Positions 5,585 to 11,881 of a DNA stretch of 24,082 bases are shown here, one piece after another. The DNA comes from a virus. The stretch is from IMG/VR virus record IMGVR_UViG_3300049825_000307, positions 1 through 24,082 of that record; one strand, written 5' to 3'. The position numbers and the translations under genes are program-made. Below the pieces are notes generated by a model. That model was not told the origin of the DNA and made no database searches. It saw nothing but the letters and a program-made list of their open reading frames with translations. Positions within the stretch are counted from its first letter, which is position 1. Each line of letters starts with the position of its first letter.

Positions 5585-6481
5585 ATGAGCAAGTCGTTTA
5601 CGAAATTGTTTGCCAGCATCACCGAGAGCACCATTTGGCTTGAGCCTGACCAGACGCGCCTACTCTGGTTGACCATGCTTGCCATGGCCGACCGAAGGGG
5701 CCGCGTTGAGGGTAGCTTGCCTGGCCTTGCGCACCGTGCCCGCATATCTGTCGAGGCCTGCGAAATCGGCTTGAACACCTTTCTCTTGCCCGACGCATAC
5801 AGCCGCACCAAGGACCATGAGGGGAGGCGAATCAAGGAGATTGATGGCGGATGGCAGCTGCTGAATTACGACAAGTACCGCTCGATGCGCGACGAGGAAA
5901 GCATCCTTGAGTCAAAGCGGAACTACATCAACGCCAAACGGGCAAAGGAAAGAAACGAAAAGCCAAAGGATGTAGAAAATGTAGATCTAAGTAGATCGAT
6001 GTATACCCAAGCAGAAGCAGAAGCAGAAGCAGAAGCAGAAGCAGAAGTAAATACAAAAGAACTTAAAAAGAAAGGGCCTGCGGCCCTAAAGAAAAGCCCG
6101 GCTACGCCGTGCGGGGTTAACCGGCCCGACGACGTTTGCGAAGAGGCGTGGGAAGACTGGACGGCACATCGACGCAAAGCAAAGGCCAGCATCACGGCCC
6201 GGGTCATCGACAAGCTGCGCGAATCTGCCCGACACGCTGGGATGTCGCTTGAGCAGGCCATGGACTGGACCGTTGGGCAGAACCACCAGGGCTTTTATCC
6301 GCCCAAAGGCGGCCAGCACGCGCCAGCTCAGAGGCCTGCACCAGGAAGCTACGCAGAGCGCCGCGAAAACCAGCTCATTGGCGCCGCGATCCTCACCGGC
6401 ACATACCGTCCGCAAGACCCACAATGCCCCCCCCCTTACGTCATGACACTGGAGCACGATGATGCAAAAATTGCCCGATGA
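5585..6481 (+). CDS. Phage replication initiator (lambda O-like)
   Basis: 298 residues. The N-terminal ~105 residues (FASITESTIWLEPDQTRLLW, LAMADRRGRVEGSLPGLAHR and WQLLNYDKYR) are the winged-helix domain typical of phage O-like initiators. A linker follows with an Ala-Glu repeat at 143-154. The C-terminal part (EEAWEDWTAHRRKAKASITA to GQNHQGFYPPKG) matches the domain often found at the end of these proteins and is likely used for helicase-loader contact. The DNA of the linker carries iteron-like repeats, as in lambda. A P-like gene follows with overlap. Ribosome site GAGA is 6 bases before the ATG. Confidence 0.85.
   Translation: MSKSFTKLFASITESTIWLEPDQTRLLWLTMLAMADRRGRVEGSLPGLAHRARISVEACEIGLNTFLLPDAYSRTKDHEGRRIKEIDGGWQLLNYDKYRSMRDEESILESKRNYINAKRAKERNEKPKDVENVDLSRSMYTQAEAEAEAEAEAEVNTKELKKKGPAALKKSPATPCGVNRPDDVCEEAWEDWTAHRRKAKASITARVIDKLRESARHAGMSLEQAMDWTVGQNHQGFYPPKGGQHAPAQRPAPGSYAERRENQLIGAAILTGTYRPQDPQCPPPYVMTLEHDDAKIAR
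5970..6005. other. Candidate replication origin iterons
   Basis: Four related heptamers in the initiator gene: ATGTAGA 5970-5976, ATGTAGA 5979-5985, AAGTAGA 5989-5995 and ATGTATA 5999-6005, spaced 9-10 bases (about one helical turn). They are followed by the purine-only GCAGAA tract and an A-rich stretch (6047-6075). This is the layout of lambda-type origins, which lie inside the O gene. Functional assignment is inference. Confidence 0.5.
6011..6046. repeat. (GCAGAA)6 microsatellite
   Basis: Six exact GCAGAA units code Ala-Glu repeats in the initiator linker. The tract is all purine except one C per unit on the plus strand and adjoins the iteron cluster. Confidence 0.95.
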
Positions 6482-6938
6482 GTGGGTCGACACCATTTTC
6501 ATGGCCCTACGCGCCACCTACGGCGTAGCATTTGACCGGCAATACGAGTGCCCACCTGGCGAAGACCCAGCAAAGTTTTATGCCAACCTCAAGGCCTGGT
6601 GGAAACGCGATCTCGCCCCAGCAATCGCAGCGCCGCACACTATCCGCTATGCGCTTGACCATCTCCCGGCAAAGGTGCCAAACCTCCCAGAGTTCAAGGC
6701 GCTGTGCTGGCAAGCGCCACCAATGCCCCGGCAAGGGCAGATTGCGCATGATGCCAAGGCAGACCCCCAGCGCGTAGCCGCGCAGATGGCGAAGATGCGC
6801 AAAGTCCAAGAGTCCAGCCCCAAAGCATGGGCCTACCGGCTCAAGCAGCGCGAGGAAGAGGGCGACAAGCTGACACAAGCCCAGCGCGATATGCGGAGGG
6901 CTGCCCTAGCGAACACAATGCCCCAAGGACGCGACTAG
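6459..6938 (+). CDS. Replication-associated protein in the lambda P position
   Basis: 159 residues, starting MMQKLPDEWVDTIFMALRAT. The pattern of a helical N-terminus, a short middle (FYANLKAWWKRDLA, then IRYALDHLPAKVPNLPEFKA) and a basic helical tail matches the group of small phage proteins found directly after O-like initiators, sometimes called P-like helicase-loading proteins. It overlaps the initiator by 23 bases. GGAG at 6451-6454 fits the second ATG (6462) better than the first. Role as helicase loader is inferred from position and remembered resemblance. Confidence 0.75.
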   Translation: MMQKLPDEWVDTIFMALRATYGVAFDRQYECPPGEDPAKFYANLKAWWKRDLAPAIAAPHTIRYALDHLPAKVPNLPEFKALCWQAPPMPRQGQIAHDAKADPQRVAAQMAKMRKVQESSPKAWAYRLKQREEEGDKLTQAQRDMRRAALANTMPQGRD

Positions 6939-6970
6939 ACACCCCGCCAATGCGTCAACAGACAACGCAA

Positions 6971-6984
6971 GCTACTAGGGTAGC
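6971..6984. promoter_or_regulatory. Short inverted repeat GCTAC-TAGG-GTAGC
   Basis: A 5+5 inverted repeat in the 83-base gap between the P-like gene and the next gene. It resembles the TCTAC/GTAGA half-sites of the 5520-5557 repeats but with a different spacer. No clear promoter boxes were found around it. Confidence 0.3.
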
Positions 6985-7021
6985 CTGAGCACAAACAAAA
7001 CGAGCCAAGAGCCTAAAAACC

Positions 7022-7222
7022 ATGACCCTCTTTCGCAGACACGCCGGAGCAACAAAAGACGCCGAAATGCGGGACGTGGCAAAGGCGCATCGAATCCTTG
7101 ATCGACTCAAGGCAGGACACAACGAAACACCGACCCAAGTTAACTGGGCGCTGAGGATGACAGGCGACTTAACCGAAACCACCGAAAGGATCGATGATGA
7201 TTTTCAGAGAAATGATGGCTGA
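7022..7222 (+). CDS. 66-residue phage protein, unknown function
   Basis: Starts MTLFRRHAGATKDAEMRDV. The section 'RILDRLKAGHNETPTQVNWALRMTGDL' resembles short phage proteins with the 'NWALR.TGDL' motif, function unknown. It overlaps the next gene by 29 bases. The upstream region lacks a strong ribosome site. Confidence 0.65.
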   Translation: MTLFRRHAGATKDAEMRDVAKAHRILDRLKAGHNETPTQVNWALRMTGDLTETTERIDDDFQRNDG

Positions 7223-7610
7223 AATGTTCACCAAAAGCCGAGGTAGGCCCCTGTCAATGCCGCAGGTCATGCGCAATGCAAAAATCCACGGGTACGCGCA
7301 TGCCAGCGTCTACAACGCCCTGAAACGCATGCTTGCTGCAGGATTTCTCACTGAGTCGGGGGGCTACAGATCCCGCGTTTACCACTCAACGCCAACCACC
7401 CTAACCGGCGCACCGCCCAAAAAACCCGGCCGCGCAAAGAGGCCAAAAGTCAAAAAGCCCAAGGCCGCACCGGCGCCCAGGGGTTGCCGAGACGACGGGC
7501 CCGACCAATCCCCGTTCGTGCACAACACAATCCCCCAAGGAAAGTGGGCTGTGCCGCCAGCAATGGCGTCTGCGACACGCTGGATCTTCGACCTGGGGGG
7601 TAGGGCATGA
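7194..7610 (+). CDS. Winged-helix DNA-binding protein with basic linker
   Basis: 138 residues. Residues about 18-60 (SRGRPLSMPQVMRNA, YAHASVYNALKRMLAAGFLT, then SRVYHSTP) look like a small winged-helix domain. After it comes a Lys/Pro-rich stretch (PKKPGRAKRPKVKKPKAA), resembling histone-like tails that bind DNA without sequence preference. AAGGA at 7186-7190 fits a start at the second ATG (7197) best. Coupled to the next gene by ATGA. Probably a regulator or nucleoid-type protein; not identified. Confidence 0.7.
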   Translation: MMIFREMMAEMFTKSRGRPLSMPQVMRNAKIHGYAHASVYNALKRMLAAGFLTESGGYRSRVYHSTPTTLTGAPPKKPGRAKRPKVKKPKAAPAPRGCRDDGPDQSPFVHNTIPQGKWAVPPAMASATRWIFDLGGRA

Positions 7611-7789
7611 GGTACGCCGCAACCATGGTGGCCGCTGACGGCTCAGTGCAACACCCAGAGGTCTGCGCGGACAGCGAGGCACTGGCAATGCTCGGCCTGT
7701 CACAGCTCGGGCTGTACGTTGAGCTGTTGGCAATTTGGCCTCTGCGGGATAGCGCCAGGGGAACATTTTGGAGGGGGGCTCAATCATGA
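7607..7789 (+). CDS. 60-residue hypothetical phage protein
   Basis: Starts MRYAATMVAADGSVQ, overlapping the previous stop (ATGA), and ends in an ATGA overlap with ninB. The middle (SEALAMLGLSQLGLYVELLA) is hydrophobic and helical. Not recognised; accepted mainly for its coupled start and stop. Confidence 0.55.
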   Translation: MRYAATMVAADGSVQHPEVCADSEALAMLGLSQLGLYVELLAIWPLRDSARGTFWRGAQS

Positions 7790-8214
7790 CACCGCTACGC
7801 GCCCGACTTATTTCAGCCCAGCAAGCAAAAGCGTGGCTTGACTCAGCCTATGTCCAGCTCAAGCCTCACTTGCTCAGCGAGAGGGCTTTTGATGTCGTTA
7901 TCAAGCCCGCCACCAGGACGCTGGACCAGAACGCGGCCCAGTGGCCAATCCTGCAGTCATTCGCAGACCAGCTGCCATGGCCGGTCAACGGCGTCATGTC
8001 GCAACTCTCGCCGGAAGAGTTCAAGGACATCTTCTCGGCCGCATTTCACCAGGAGAACGTGCGGGTGGCGGCCGGGCTGAATGGTGGCTTGGTGATGCTG
8101 GGGAAACGCACATCACAGATGTCAAGAAGGGAGTTCAGCGAGTGGCTGGATTTTTTGCACGCAACGGCCGCAGATCGCGGCGTCATCCTGGAGGTCAACC
8201 ATGAAACAGCCTAA
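7786..8214 (+). CDS. ninB: NinB-family recombination mediator
   Basis: 142 residues, the same size as lambda NinB (Orf). The ATG at 7786 follows GGAGGGGGG and overlaps the previous stop. Family features: RTLDQNAAQWPILQSFADQL, then PWPVNG, then LSPEEFKDIFSAAF, and a terminal stretch SRREFSEWLDFLHATAADRG, typical of NinB. In lambda this protein helps load the annealing protein on SSB-coated single strands. Here it would work with the RecT and exonuclease pair of the left arm. It overlaps the HNH gene by 14 bases. Confidence 0.93.
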   Translation: MTPLRARLISAQQAKAWLDSAYVQLKPHLLSERAFDVVIKPATRTLDQNAAQWPILQSFADQLPWPVNGVMSQLSPEEFKDIFSAAFHQENVRVAAGLNGGLVMLGKRTSQMSRREFSEWLDFLHATAADRGVILEVNHETA

Positions 8215-8713
8215 TGCGCTTGAAAAATGGAGGCCTATACCCGGGTTCCCTGGTTACTCCGCGTCGTCGGACGGCGCGGTCAGAAACGAATCCACCGGGC
8301 GGAAGCACGCAGGGCACGTTCTGCATCAAACCGGATATGTGCAGGCCTGCCTTGCAGGGCGGCAGAAGGTTGCAATGCACCGGCTTATAGCCCTTGCGTT
8401 CTGCCCAAACTTCGCCCCCGGAATGGTCGTCAACCACAAGAACGGGGACAAAAGAGACAACCGCCACTCCAACCTGGAATGGGTTTCTGTGTCCGAAAAC
8501 ACCGCCCACGCTTACCGTGTACTTAAGAGCGCGCACACAAAAAAGGCCGTTGAGTCGGTGTGCCCCAAAACAGGCGCAGTGGTGCAGCGGTTCGAGAGCG
8601 GGATGGCGGCATTCCTTGCGGGTGGCTTCAGCAGACCAGGCATTAGCAACTGCTGCCAAGGAAGGCAGGGCACCCACAAAGGCCTTAAGTGGCGCTATGC
8701 GGAGCACGCATGA
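8201..8713 (+). CDS. NUMOD4/HNH homing-type endonuclease
   Basis: 170 residues. The N-terminal NUMOD4 motif is visible (EKWRPIPGFPGYSASSDGAV), then His60 in AMHRLIALAF, and the HNH core at 78-95 (VNHKNGDKRDNRHSNLEW). The C-terminal part (VQRFESGMAAFLAGGFSRPG, ISNCCQGR, HKGLKWRY) is a NUMOD1-like DNA-binding module. This is a free-standing homing endonuclease of the kind that spreads between phage genomes. It overlaps ninB by 14 bases and the next gene by ATGA, so it has integrated neatly into the operon. Confidence 0.93.
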   Translation: MKQPNALEKWRPIPGFPGYSASSDGAVRNESTGRKHAGHVLHQTGYVQACLAGRQKVAMHRLIALAFCPNFAPGMVVNHKNGDKRDNRHSNLEWVSVSENTAHAYRVLKSAHTKKAVESVCPKTGAVVQRFESGMAAFLAGGFSRPGISNCCQGRQGTHKGLKWRYAEHA

Positions 8714-8892
8714 AGCCCCACATCAAACCAATCCCCGCATGGGGGTCAGGCTGGTACGAGTGCCGAGCAATGGGCGTTGTCGGTGTCGGCCAAAGTGGCC
8801 CGCGGGCATACCGCGACTGGGCCGGTGAATCGGCAAGGCGCGCTGAGAAGGTCAAGAAGGAAATCGACGCATGGCGGAGGGCGACAGCATGA
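8710..8892 (+). CDS. Small protein, first copy of a tandem paralogous pair
   Basis: 60 residues, starting MKPHIKPIPAWGSGWYEC at the ATG at 8710 (ATGA overlap with the HNH gene). It aligns along most of its length with the next gene's product: KPHI-P, W-GW(Y/F)EC, G(V/I)-G-GQS, AY-W. The second half is basic and helical. Function unknown. Confidence 0.8.
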   Translation: MKPHIKPIPAWGSGWYECRAMGVVGVGQSGPRAYRDWAGESARRAEKVKKEIDAWRRATA

Positions 8893-9077
8893 GCAAACCT
8901 CACATCAGGCCCACGGTTTCGTGGAGCGGCGGCTGGTTTGAGTGCTTCGGGGCCGGCATTGCAGGGTACGGCCAAAGCGCAGGGAAGGCGTATGAGTCAT
9001 GGGCGCAGCGGAAACAAAAGGCCGAAGCGTCAAGGCGTTGGTGGGCCTTGCAGCTGTTTGGGGGGCCCAAAAAATGA
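8889..9077 (+). CDS. Small protein, second copy of a tandem paralogous pair
   Basis: 62 residues, starting MSKPHIRPTVSWSGGWFEC at the ATG at 8889 (ATGA overlap). Shared features with the preceding gene suggest tandem duplication, but the two copies differ at roughly half the positions, so the event is old or each came in separately. One conserved Cys and two Trp per copy stand out. Function unknown. Confidence 0.8.
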   Translation: MSKPHIRPTVSWSGGWFECFGAGIAGYGQSAGKAYESWAQRKQKAEASRRWWALQLFGGPKK

Positions 9078-9376
9078 AGCACCAGATGCCAACCCAAGCC
9101 GATCAATCCCGCCTGTGGGGCCACGTTGCCAGCCTGCCGTGCCAACGCTGTGGCCGCCATGGTGTGCAGGTCGCGCACAGCAATCAGCAAAGAGATGGCA
9201 AAGGTATGGGGCTCAAAGCCTACCCGTGGCGCGTTGCCGCCCTGTGCCCACTTTGCCACACCGACATTGACAGCGGCGCCGGCATGACAAAGGGCGAGCG
9301 TCGTGATGAATGGGAGTCAGCACATAGATCAACCATCGGCGAGCTGTTCCGGCTCGGCCTTATCCGTCCAACGTAA
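9074..9376 (+). CDS. YbcO-like HNH recombination nuclease
   Basis: 100 residues from the ATG at 9074 (ATGA overlap). It has CQRC (Cys23, Cys26), AHSNQQRDGKGMGLK with His35, and CPLCHTDID (Cys58, Cys61, His62), then a helical end. This is the layout of the DUF1364/YbcO family of small beta-beta-alpha-metal nucleases found in the nin regions of lambdoid phages. It stands next to rusA, as recombination genes often do. Longer upstream extension lies in the previous gene. Confidence 0.8.
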   Translation: MKHQMPTQADQSRLWGHVASLPCQRCGRHGVQVAHSNQQRDGKGMGLKAYPWRVAALCPLCHTDIDSGAGMTKGERRDEWESAHRSTIGELFRLGLIRPT

Positions 9377-9385
9377 GGGGAAATG

Positions 9386-9640
9386 ATGGATCAATTCAAA
9401 GTGGGCGAGTTTTGGGCAAGTCCGAGTGAGGTGCTGTGGCGAGTGGCGGCCACCGAAGAATCGAAGCACGCTAGCTATGCGGTGCTGACGAGGGTGAAGA
9501 AGGATAAGGGCCGCATCACCCTACCAATGGGGGCCACAAAGGGCTGGGAGCGCATCGCCACGGCGGCTGAGGATCGGGCGCTGGTCGCCCTTTGCCGCCT
9601 GATTGGGGGGGGGGGCTGCGATGATTCAGCTCACCCTTAA
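9386..9640 (+). CDS. Hypothetical phage protein ending in a G11 tract
   Basis: 84 residues from the second of two adjacent ATGs (9386; the other is 9383). AAGGGG at 9375-9380 fits 9386 better. The protein (FKVGEFWASPSEVLWRVAAT) is a small beta-rich domain seen in many phages. The last residues are read through a run of 11 G and then in the frame overlapping rusA, ending at 9640. With 9 or 12 G the stop would be the TGA at the rusA start, the overlap style used elsewhere in this genome. The C-terminal eight residues are therefore suspect. Confidence 0.75.
   Translation: MDQFKVGEFWASPSEVLWRVAATEESKHASYAVLTRVKKDKGRITLPMGATKGWERIATAAEDRALVALCRLIGGGGCDDSAHP
9605..9615. repeat. G11 homopolymer
   Basis: Eleven consecutive G between the end of the 84-residue gene and the rusA start (ATG 9621). 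It can slip in replication or be miscounted in sequencing. Confidence 0.95.
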
Positions 9641-10091
9641 ATTGCCATGGCCGCCAAGCCTGAACACCTATTGGCGCAGCCCAAACAAGGGGCCGCTGGC
9701 TGGGCGGACGCTCATCAGCGAGAAGGGCAGGGCGTATCGCGAGGCGGTGCTGTGGGGCCTCACAACGGAGAAGCTGCCCGCTGATTCACTGCTGACCGCC
9801 CGCCTGTCCGTCGCCCTCTACGCCTATCCGCCCGATAAGCGCCGCCGCGACCTGGACAACCTGCCAAAAGCGATTCTTGACGCCCTAACCCACGCTGGCG
9901 TGTGGGCTGACGATGAGCAAATCGACCAACTGTCAATCCAGCGCTGCGAACAGCGCAAAGGTGGGCACATCAGGGTGGTCATCACAGCACTGGAGGCCCC
10001 GCATGCAGGACGAGGACAAACCAACGTTTTGGGCGCTGCTGTGGGTGCTGATCGGGCTGATATTGGCCTTGATATTCGACAAAAGGGGTGA
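9621..10091 (+). CDS. rusA: RusA-family Holliday junction resolvase
   Basis: 156 residues from the ATG at 9621. Family motifs are clear: PWPPSLNTYWR at the start, ISEKGRAYRE, and the catalytic Asp-rich region PDKRRRDLDNLPKAILDAL (Asp77, Asp79) with GVWADDEQI (Asp97/98). It cuts four-way junctions during recombination and before packaging. Typical RusA is about 120 residues; here about 30 extra residues follow the core (after VVITALEAP), and the DNA for this tail overlaps a well-signalled small ORF in another frame, so the tail may be only a read-through of sequence shaped by that ORF. Confidence 0.95.
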   Translation: MIQLTLKLPWPPSLNTYWRSPNKGPLAGRTLISEKGRAYREAVLWGLTTEKLPADSLLTARLSVALYAYPPDKRRRDLDNLPKAILDALTHAGVWADDEQIDQLSIQRCEQRKGGHIRVVITALEAPHAGRGQTNVLGAAVGADRADIGLDIRQKG

Positions 10092-10098
10092 GCGATGA
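10003..10098 (+). CDS. 31-residue membrane peptide nested in rusA
   Basis: ATG at 10003 has a near-perfect ribosome site, GGAGG, six bases upstream. The peptide has a charged start (MQDEDKPTFW), one hydrophobic helix (ALLWVLIGLILALIF) and a basic end (DKRGER). It is in the +1 frame relative to rusA and ends in an ATGA overlap with the next gene, like its neighbours. It is probably a one-pass inner-membrane peptide with its N-terminus outside. Position and signals favour a true gene; function unknown. Confidence 0.65.
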   Translation: MQDEDKPTFWALLWVLIGLILALIFDKRGER

Positions 10099-10385
10099 GT
10101 CTAGACGCAGAAGAGTACCAGAGCCTTTTGTGCGGCAAGACCGCGCAGGAGTTGCTTTTCGAGAGCACTCAGTGCACAGCCGCCAGGCTGAAGTATGTGC
10201 AAAAGATGTGCCGCCGAACCCTAACGCCGCTTGAAGAGGCTGAGCTGGCGCACATCGATGAATTGCAAGACCTCATCAACGACGCAAAGGACGCGCTTAC
10301 TTGCATGCGCAATGAGTTGCCGTTCTGTATTGCGCCACCGCCAAAAGTCAAACGCCGCACCTACAACCAAGGAGATTGGAAATGA
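10095..10385 (+). CDS. Small helical phage protein
   Basis: 96 residues, starting MSLDAEEYQSLLCGK at the ATG at 10095 (ATGA overlap). The body is helical (SLLCGKTAQELL, PLEEAELAHIDELQDLINDA) and the C-terminus is basic (PPPKVKRRTYNQ). I do not recognise the family. Confidence 0.75.
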   Translation: MSLDAEEYQSLLCGKTAQELLFESTQCTAARLKYVQKMCRRTLTPLEEAELAHIDELQDLINDAKDALTCMRNELPFCIAPPPKVKRRTYNQGDWK

Positions 10386-10993
10386 TCGGAATGCCGAAAT
10401 CGATGATGCAAGAAGCCGCGCAGCCAATGGGGCCGCCAATTCGCAAGTCTGAGGTAGTCAGGGAGTGCCCCATCGCCAAGTTTGAGGTGGTCGACCACAG
10501 CCCCGCGCCCTCGACGCCCGTGCACCTTACAAACCTCTGGTTCGGTGATGGGCTGGTTTATGGATTCAGCATCCCGCGCATCCAAGTCAAGGGGGTCTTG
10601 GGCCAGGCGAGTGATTGGGTAGGGGTCGACGCCGCAGGGGATGAGCTGGTGAACTACCGCCCGGACAACCCGAAGATTGCCGAGCCCAAGCCCAGCGCCA
10701 CCCCGTCGTGGCTGACGGCAGACCCGGCGATGCACGAAAGAAACCCTGATGGCTTTCTAACCACTCGTGCGCTTTTGGTGAGGTACGACGCGGAGAAAGA
10801 GGCAGCAAAGCCAAAGCCAGACGCCGAGGGCTGGATCAATTGGGGGGGTGGTGGGGGCCCAATCCCCTCAAACTCCGTGGTTGATGTGATGTTGAGGGAT
10901 GGCACCTTTCATGAGCACCTTCGTGCGAGCAGATTGCGATGGATTGACTTAGGGACGAGTGGTGATATAGTGGCTTACCGCGTGGTGGGCTGA
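10382..10993 (+). CDS. Phage protein with a C-terminal 'WINW..G..DIVAYRVV' domain
   Basis: 203 residues from the ATG at 10382 (GGAGA six bases upstream, ATGA overlap). Residues about 20-80 form one domain (EVVRECPIAKFEVVDH, TPVHLTNLWFGDGLVYGF); the end, from GWINW through SVVDVMLRDGT to DLGTSGDIVAYRVV, matches a common small phage domain found after Pro/Lys-rich linkers. The linker has an internal Gly run encoded by a G-rich stretch (about 10843-10860). Function unknown; widespread in siphoviral and podoviral accessory regions. Confidence 0.78.
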   Translation: MIGMPKSMMQEAAQPMGPPIRKSEVVRECPIAKFEVVDHSPAPSTPVHLTNLWFGDGLVYGFSIPRIQVKGVLGQASDWVGVDAAGDELVNYRPDNPKIAEPKPSATPSWLTADPAMHERNPDGFLTTRALLVRYDAEKEAAKPKPDAEGWINWGGGGGPIPSNSVVDVMLRDGTFHEHLRASRLRWIDLGTSGDIVAYRVVG

Positions 10994-10995
10994 CC

Positions 10996-11499
10996 ATGGC
11001 GGCCTTGGATAGGTATGTCAGCGCAACCCGCTCAAGCAACCTGAGCGTGGATGAGCGCACAACAATGAGCGACTCAGACATGCTGGGCGCCATGGGGCTG
11101 GCAAGCAAGCGCAACCCCCTTGCCGCGGCCCTGGCTCGGCTGTACGCTGGGCACAATCATGCAGTTGCCGGCGTGGTCACCGCGCTGGCAAACGAGCTGA
11201 CAAACCACCGCCCAGCCAGAGAGCTGACCCGGCTACAGTGCGAGGATTTGAGCCGCGCTGTTCTGGCGTGGCATCGGGATGGGGTGTGCAAGCCCTGCGG
11301 TGGCCACGGCCACACTGCAATGCCTGGTGCCCCAGTGCTGTCGGGCAATGAGTGCCGAGCCTGCGCGGGGGCAGGGCGGATCAAATTCGAGCGCAACTTC
11401 AGGGAGCGCCAGGTTCCGGTGGCGCGGTGGCTGCTCAACCGGGTGGAGTCCGAGGTGGCAGGCGCCGGGACAGCGCTACATTCAAAACTAGGGGGGTGA
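10996..11499 (+). CDS. Cys4 zinc-finger protein, possible Q-like late antiterminator
   Basis: 167 residues. The N-terminal half is helical (DMLGAMGLASKRNPLAAAL, EDLSRAVLAWHRDGVC). A DnaJ-like zinc site follows: Cys98-X2-Cys101 in CKPCGGHGH and Cys120-X2-Cys123 in CRACAGAGR, then a basic helix (VARWLLNRVESEVAGAG). Some Q-type antiterminators carry a comparable zinc site, and this gene lies just before the late promoter, leader and terminator region, the place of Q in lambdoid phages. The role is inferred from position; it could instead be an unrelated zinc-finger regulator. Confidence 0.6.
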   Translation: MAALDRYVSATRSSNLSVDERTTMSDSDMLGAMGLASKRNPLAAALARLYAGHNHAVAGVVTALANELTNHRPARELTRLQCEDLSRAVLAWHRDGVCKPCGGHGHTAMPGAPVLSGNECRACAGAGRIKFERNFRERQVPVARWLLNRVESEVAGAGTALHSKLGG

Positions 11500-11502
11500 C
11501 AA

Positions 11503-11730
11503 GTGATTGCAGAGTTTTTTGGTTATGCCTTGAACATGTTCGGTGGAGGGGTGCGGCCAGCAAAGACAGCAGAGCCGTCAGCACTCTCCGCGGCTGAAAT
11601 CCGAGCCCGCCAAGAGTATGCGGTGTGCGCATTTGCGGGCGTTCACCTTCGAGACCTGGAGAGTATGTCCCAGCATAAGCCGCAGTTGGAGTGGCCTACC
11701 ATCGCATTCCCGGAGGATGGAGCTGTATAA
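11503..11730 (+). CDS. 75-residue hypothetical protein with GTG start
   Basis: The GTG at 11503 is preceded by GGGGGG nine bases before it. The sequence starts MIAEFFGYALNMFGGGV with a short hydrophobic helix, then SALSAAEIRARQEYAVCAFA and a polar end. No family recognised. The frame is intact between the zinc-finger gene and the non-coding leader, and the codon use looks like its neighbours. Confidence 0.55.
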   Translation: MIAEFFGYALNMFGGGVRPAKTAEPSALSAAEIRARQEYAVCAFAGVHLRDLESMSQHKPQLEWPTIAFPEDGAV

Positions 11731-11733
11731 ATT

Positions 11734-11762
11734 CACAGTACTATACAAATCCACAAACTGTG
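11734..11762. promoter_or_regulatory. Inverted repeat CACAGT / ACTGTG
   Basis: Six-base arms at 11734-11739 and 11757-11762, 17 bases apart, spanning the candidate late promoter. Could be a regulator site; weak evidence. Confidence 0.3.
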
Positions 11763-11769
11763 TTAAACT
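11742..11769 (+). promoter_or_regulatory. Candidate late promoter (pR'-like)
   Basis: TATACA (11742-11747), 16 bases, then an extended -10 TGT-TAAACT (11761-11769). Boxes match four of six each, helped by the TG extension. Transcription would start near 11776, giving a short leader that ends in the terminator at 11858-11881. Confidence 0.4.
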
Positions 11770-11773
11770 CCAG

Positions 11774-11881
11774 CCAGCCTTAAAAAGCTGGGGTGATCCC
11801 GGCAAAGCAACAAAGGGCACAGACCGCTAAGGCGGAGCTGTGCCCGCGAGAACACAACCCGCCCAGTGCGGGTATTTTTTT
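11774..11881 (+). ncRNA. Structured late leader RNA with alternative hairpins
   Basis: Three hairpins lie between the candidate late promoter and the terminator. CCAGC 11774-11778 pairs with GCTGG 11787-11791; the latter bases also fit GCTGGG 11787-11792 with CCCGGC 11798-11803 (one G-U), so the two are mutually exclusive. GGGCACAG 11815-11822 pairs with CTGTGCCC 11838-11845, enclosing CCGC/GCGG. The whole then ends in the intrinsic terminator. The layout resembles the lambda 6S late leader, on which Q acts. Confidence 0.5.
11858..11881 (+). terminator. Intrinsic terminator at the end of the leader
   Basis: CCCGC 11858-11862, loop CCAGT, GCGGG 11868-11872, then TA and seven T to 11881. It would block transcription into the late genes unless antiterminated. 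Confidence 0.8.

Noticed and set aside
11761-11881. tRNA or tmRNA in the leader region
   Set aside because: No acceptor, D-arm or T-arm arrangement fits; the hairpins do not form a cloverleaf.
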